Below are positions 61,857 to 64,000 of a stretch of DNA of 64,000 bases, piece after piece. The position numbers and the translations under genes were made by a program. Positions within the stretch are counted from its first letter, which is position 1; every line of letters starts with the position of its first letter. Under the pieces are notes generated by a model. The model was not told where the DNA came from and did not search any database. It saw nothing but the letters and a program-made list of their open reading frames with translations. Origin of the DNA: an uncultured Parafilimonas sp. (GTDB taxonomy: Bacteria > Bacteroidota > Bacteroidia > Chitinophagales > Chitinophagaceae); the NCBI GenBank assembly GCA_903882935.1, contig CAIRZB010000004.1, positions 1 to 64,000 of the forward strand, read 5' to 3'.

Positions 61857-62163
61857 GGGTTGCGGCTAATTATTTTGCAGGAACTTAATTTACAATCAGC
61901 GTTCATTTAGTAAATGATAAATGGAAAATGTAATAACTCAAGTAAGGGGCTAGTAGGGGTGTTGTTAAATTTCTCCACTTGAACGGACTTCAGTTGTATT
62001 GTTTCGCCCGCGAGGCTTTTATAGACAGGCTTTGGGGGATTAGGGGCTGGTTTTGGGTAAATATATTCAAAGAATCGAGAATATATTCTTCGGCTTATTA
62101 AAAATCGCCGGGCTGATATTTAACAGGGCTGACAACTTTTTAAAATTTGTCAACCCTTCCCCC
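61857..62163. other. Gap with terminator-like hairpin of glpK
   Basis: A 307-base gap. A hairpin GGGCTGACAA (62126-62135) with TTGTCAACCC (62147-62156), one mismatch, could end the glpK transcript read leftwards. Nothing else is seen. Confidence 0.5.
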
Positions 62164-63711
<1,548 letters not shown>

Positions 63712-63775
63712 TTATTGGGGTGTGAGGTATAGGGTGTAAGGTTTAAGGTGTAGGGTAAAAGGTATAAGTTAGAAG
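63712..63775 (+). repeat. Degenerate short tandem repeat
   Basis: Units such as AGGTATAGGGTG, TAAGGTTTAAGGTG, TAGGGTAAAAGGTATAAG recur every 10-13 bases. The rest of the right end (63776-64000) shows no gene; a part of a longer element cut by the window edge is possible. Confidence 0.5.
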
Positions 63776-64000
63776 GGCTAAGGCTATTATTGGGGGGTGA
63801 AAGGAAGAAAACCACGTAATTGGGTGAAAGCCATAGTTTTCTTCGGGTTATTAGTGCGATTTTGACTGCTTATTTTACAAAAGACTTATACTAAGTGGCT
63901 TGGTATCTTTGCACTATAAAAAAAAGCTGTCTCCGCCAAAGCCGGAGTTAGATTTTGCGCAAAGACACCAAGCCGCCAAGTGCTTAAACCATATTCCTCA

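Overview
The window looks like a chromosomal segment of a Bacteroidota bacterium, most likely close to Chitinophagaceae or Sphingobacteriales. The evidence is the gene repertoire (serC next to a DUF1015 gene, SusC-era style RND/TolC operon, GH63 glucosidase, a type IX secretion sorting-domain-like protein), an A+T-rich sequence, almost no Shine-Dalgarno motifs before starts, promoter-like TAnnTTTG boxes, and YbeY with the Asp-type third metal ligand. The assignment is an inference from gene content; there is no rRNA to confirm it.

Left part (1-29.8 kb): a short accessory zone (1-1332) with decayed small genes and a DUF433 antitoxin-like gene, then aroK and a DUF423 membrane gene bracketed by an inverted repeat pair, STAS, clpC, a retropepsin-like protein, HtrA-type protease, class C beta-lactamase-like hydrolase, M28 peptidase, tatC, an unusual receiver-kinase, a CorC-like CBS protein, a GH63 glucosidase, a FIST plus hybrid kinase sensory pair, DUF72, GDP-mannose and Kdo precursor enzymes, recQ, an orphan ExbD, chrA, nadD and feoA.

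Centre (29.9-37.7 kb): this is the most informative part. ybeY, a CAP protein, mnmG, a regulatory-domain protein and nadA precede a 572-base gene-free stretch (34930-35501) with two exact TTATCCACA DnaA boxes, several near matches and A+T-rich tracts. Two ParB-site (parS) sequences lie 4-5 kb to the left, and G/C bias appears to change sign across the gap. Together these point to a chromosomal replication origin, flanked by nadA and a PpiD-like foldase gene.

Right part (38-64 kb): a TPR protein, DUF1015 and serC, DUF502, a TetR-tolC-MFP-RND efflux operon, then a tRNA(CAU) locus with a GIY-YIG nuclease gene enclosed in 122-base direct repeats containing tRNA-like sequence with exchanged anticodon arms. 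Next come stress and redox genes (YciI, OsmC-ferredoxin fusion, Dps), OmpA, a membrane dipeptidase, a gluconate permease, tadA, recO, a start-less four-helix-bundle (S23) gene inside GTCGG-type repeats that directly abut a half-length carB, a MarR-GNAT fusion and glpK. There is no rRNA, CRISPR array, prophage or classical insertion sequence in the window.
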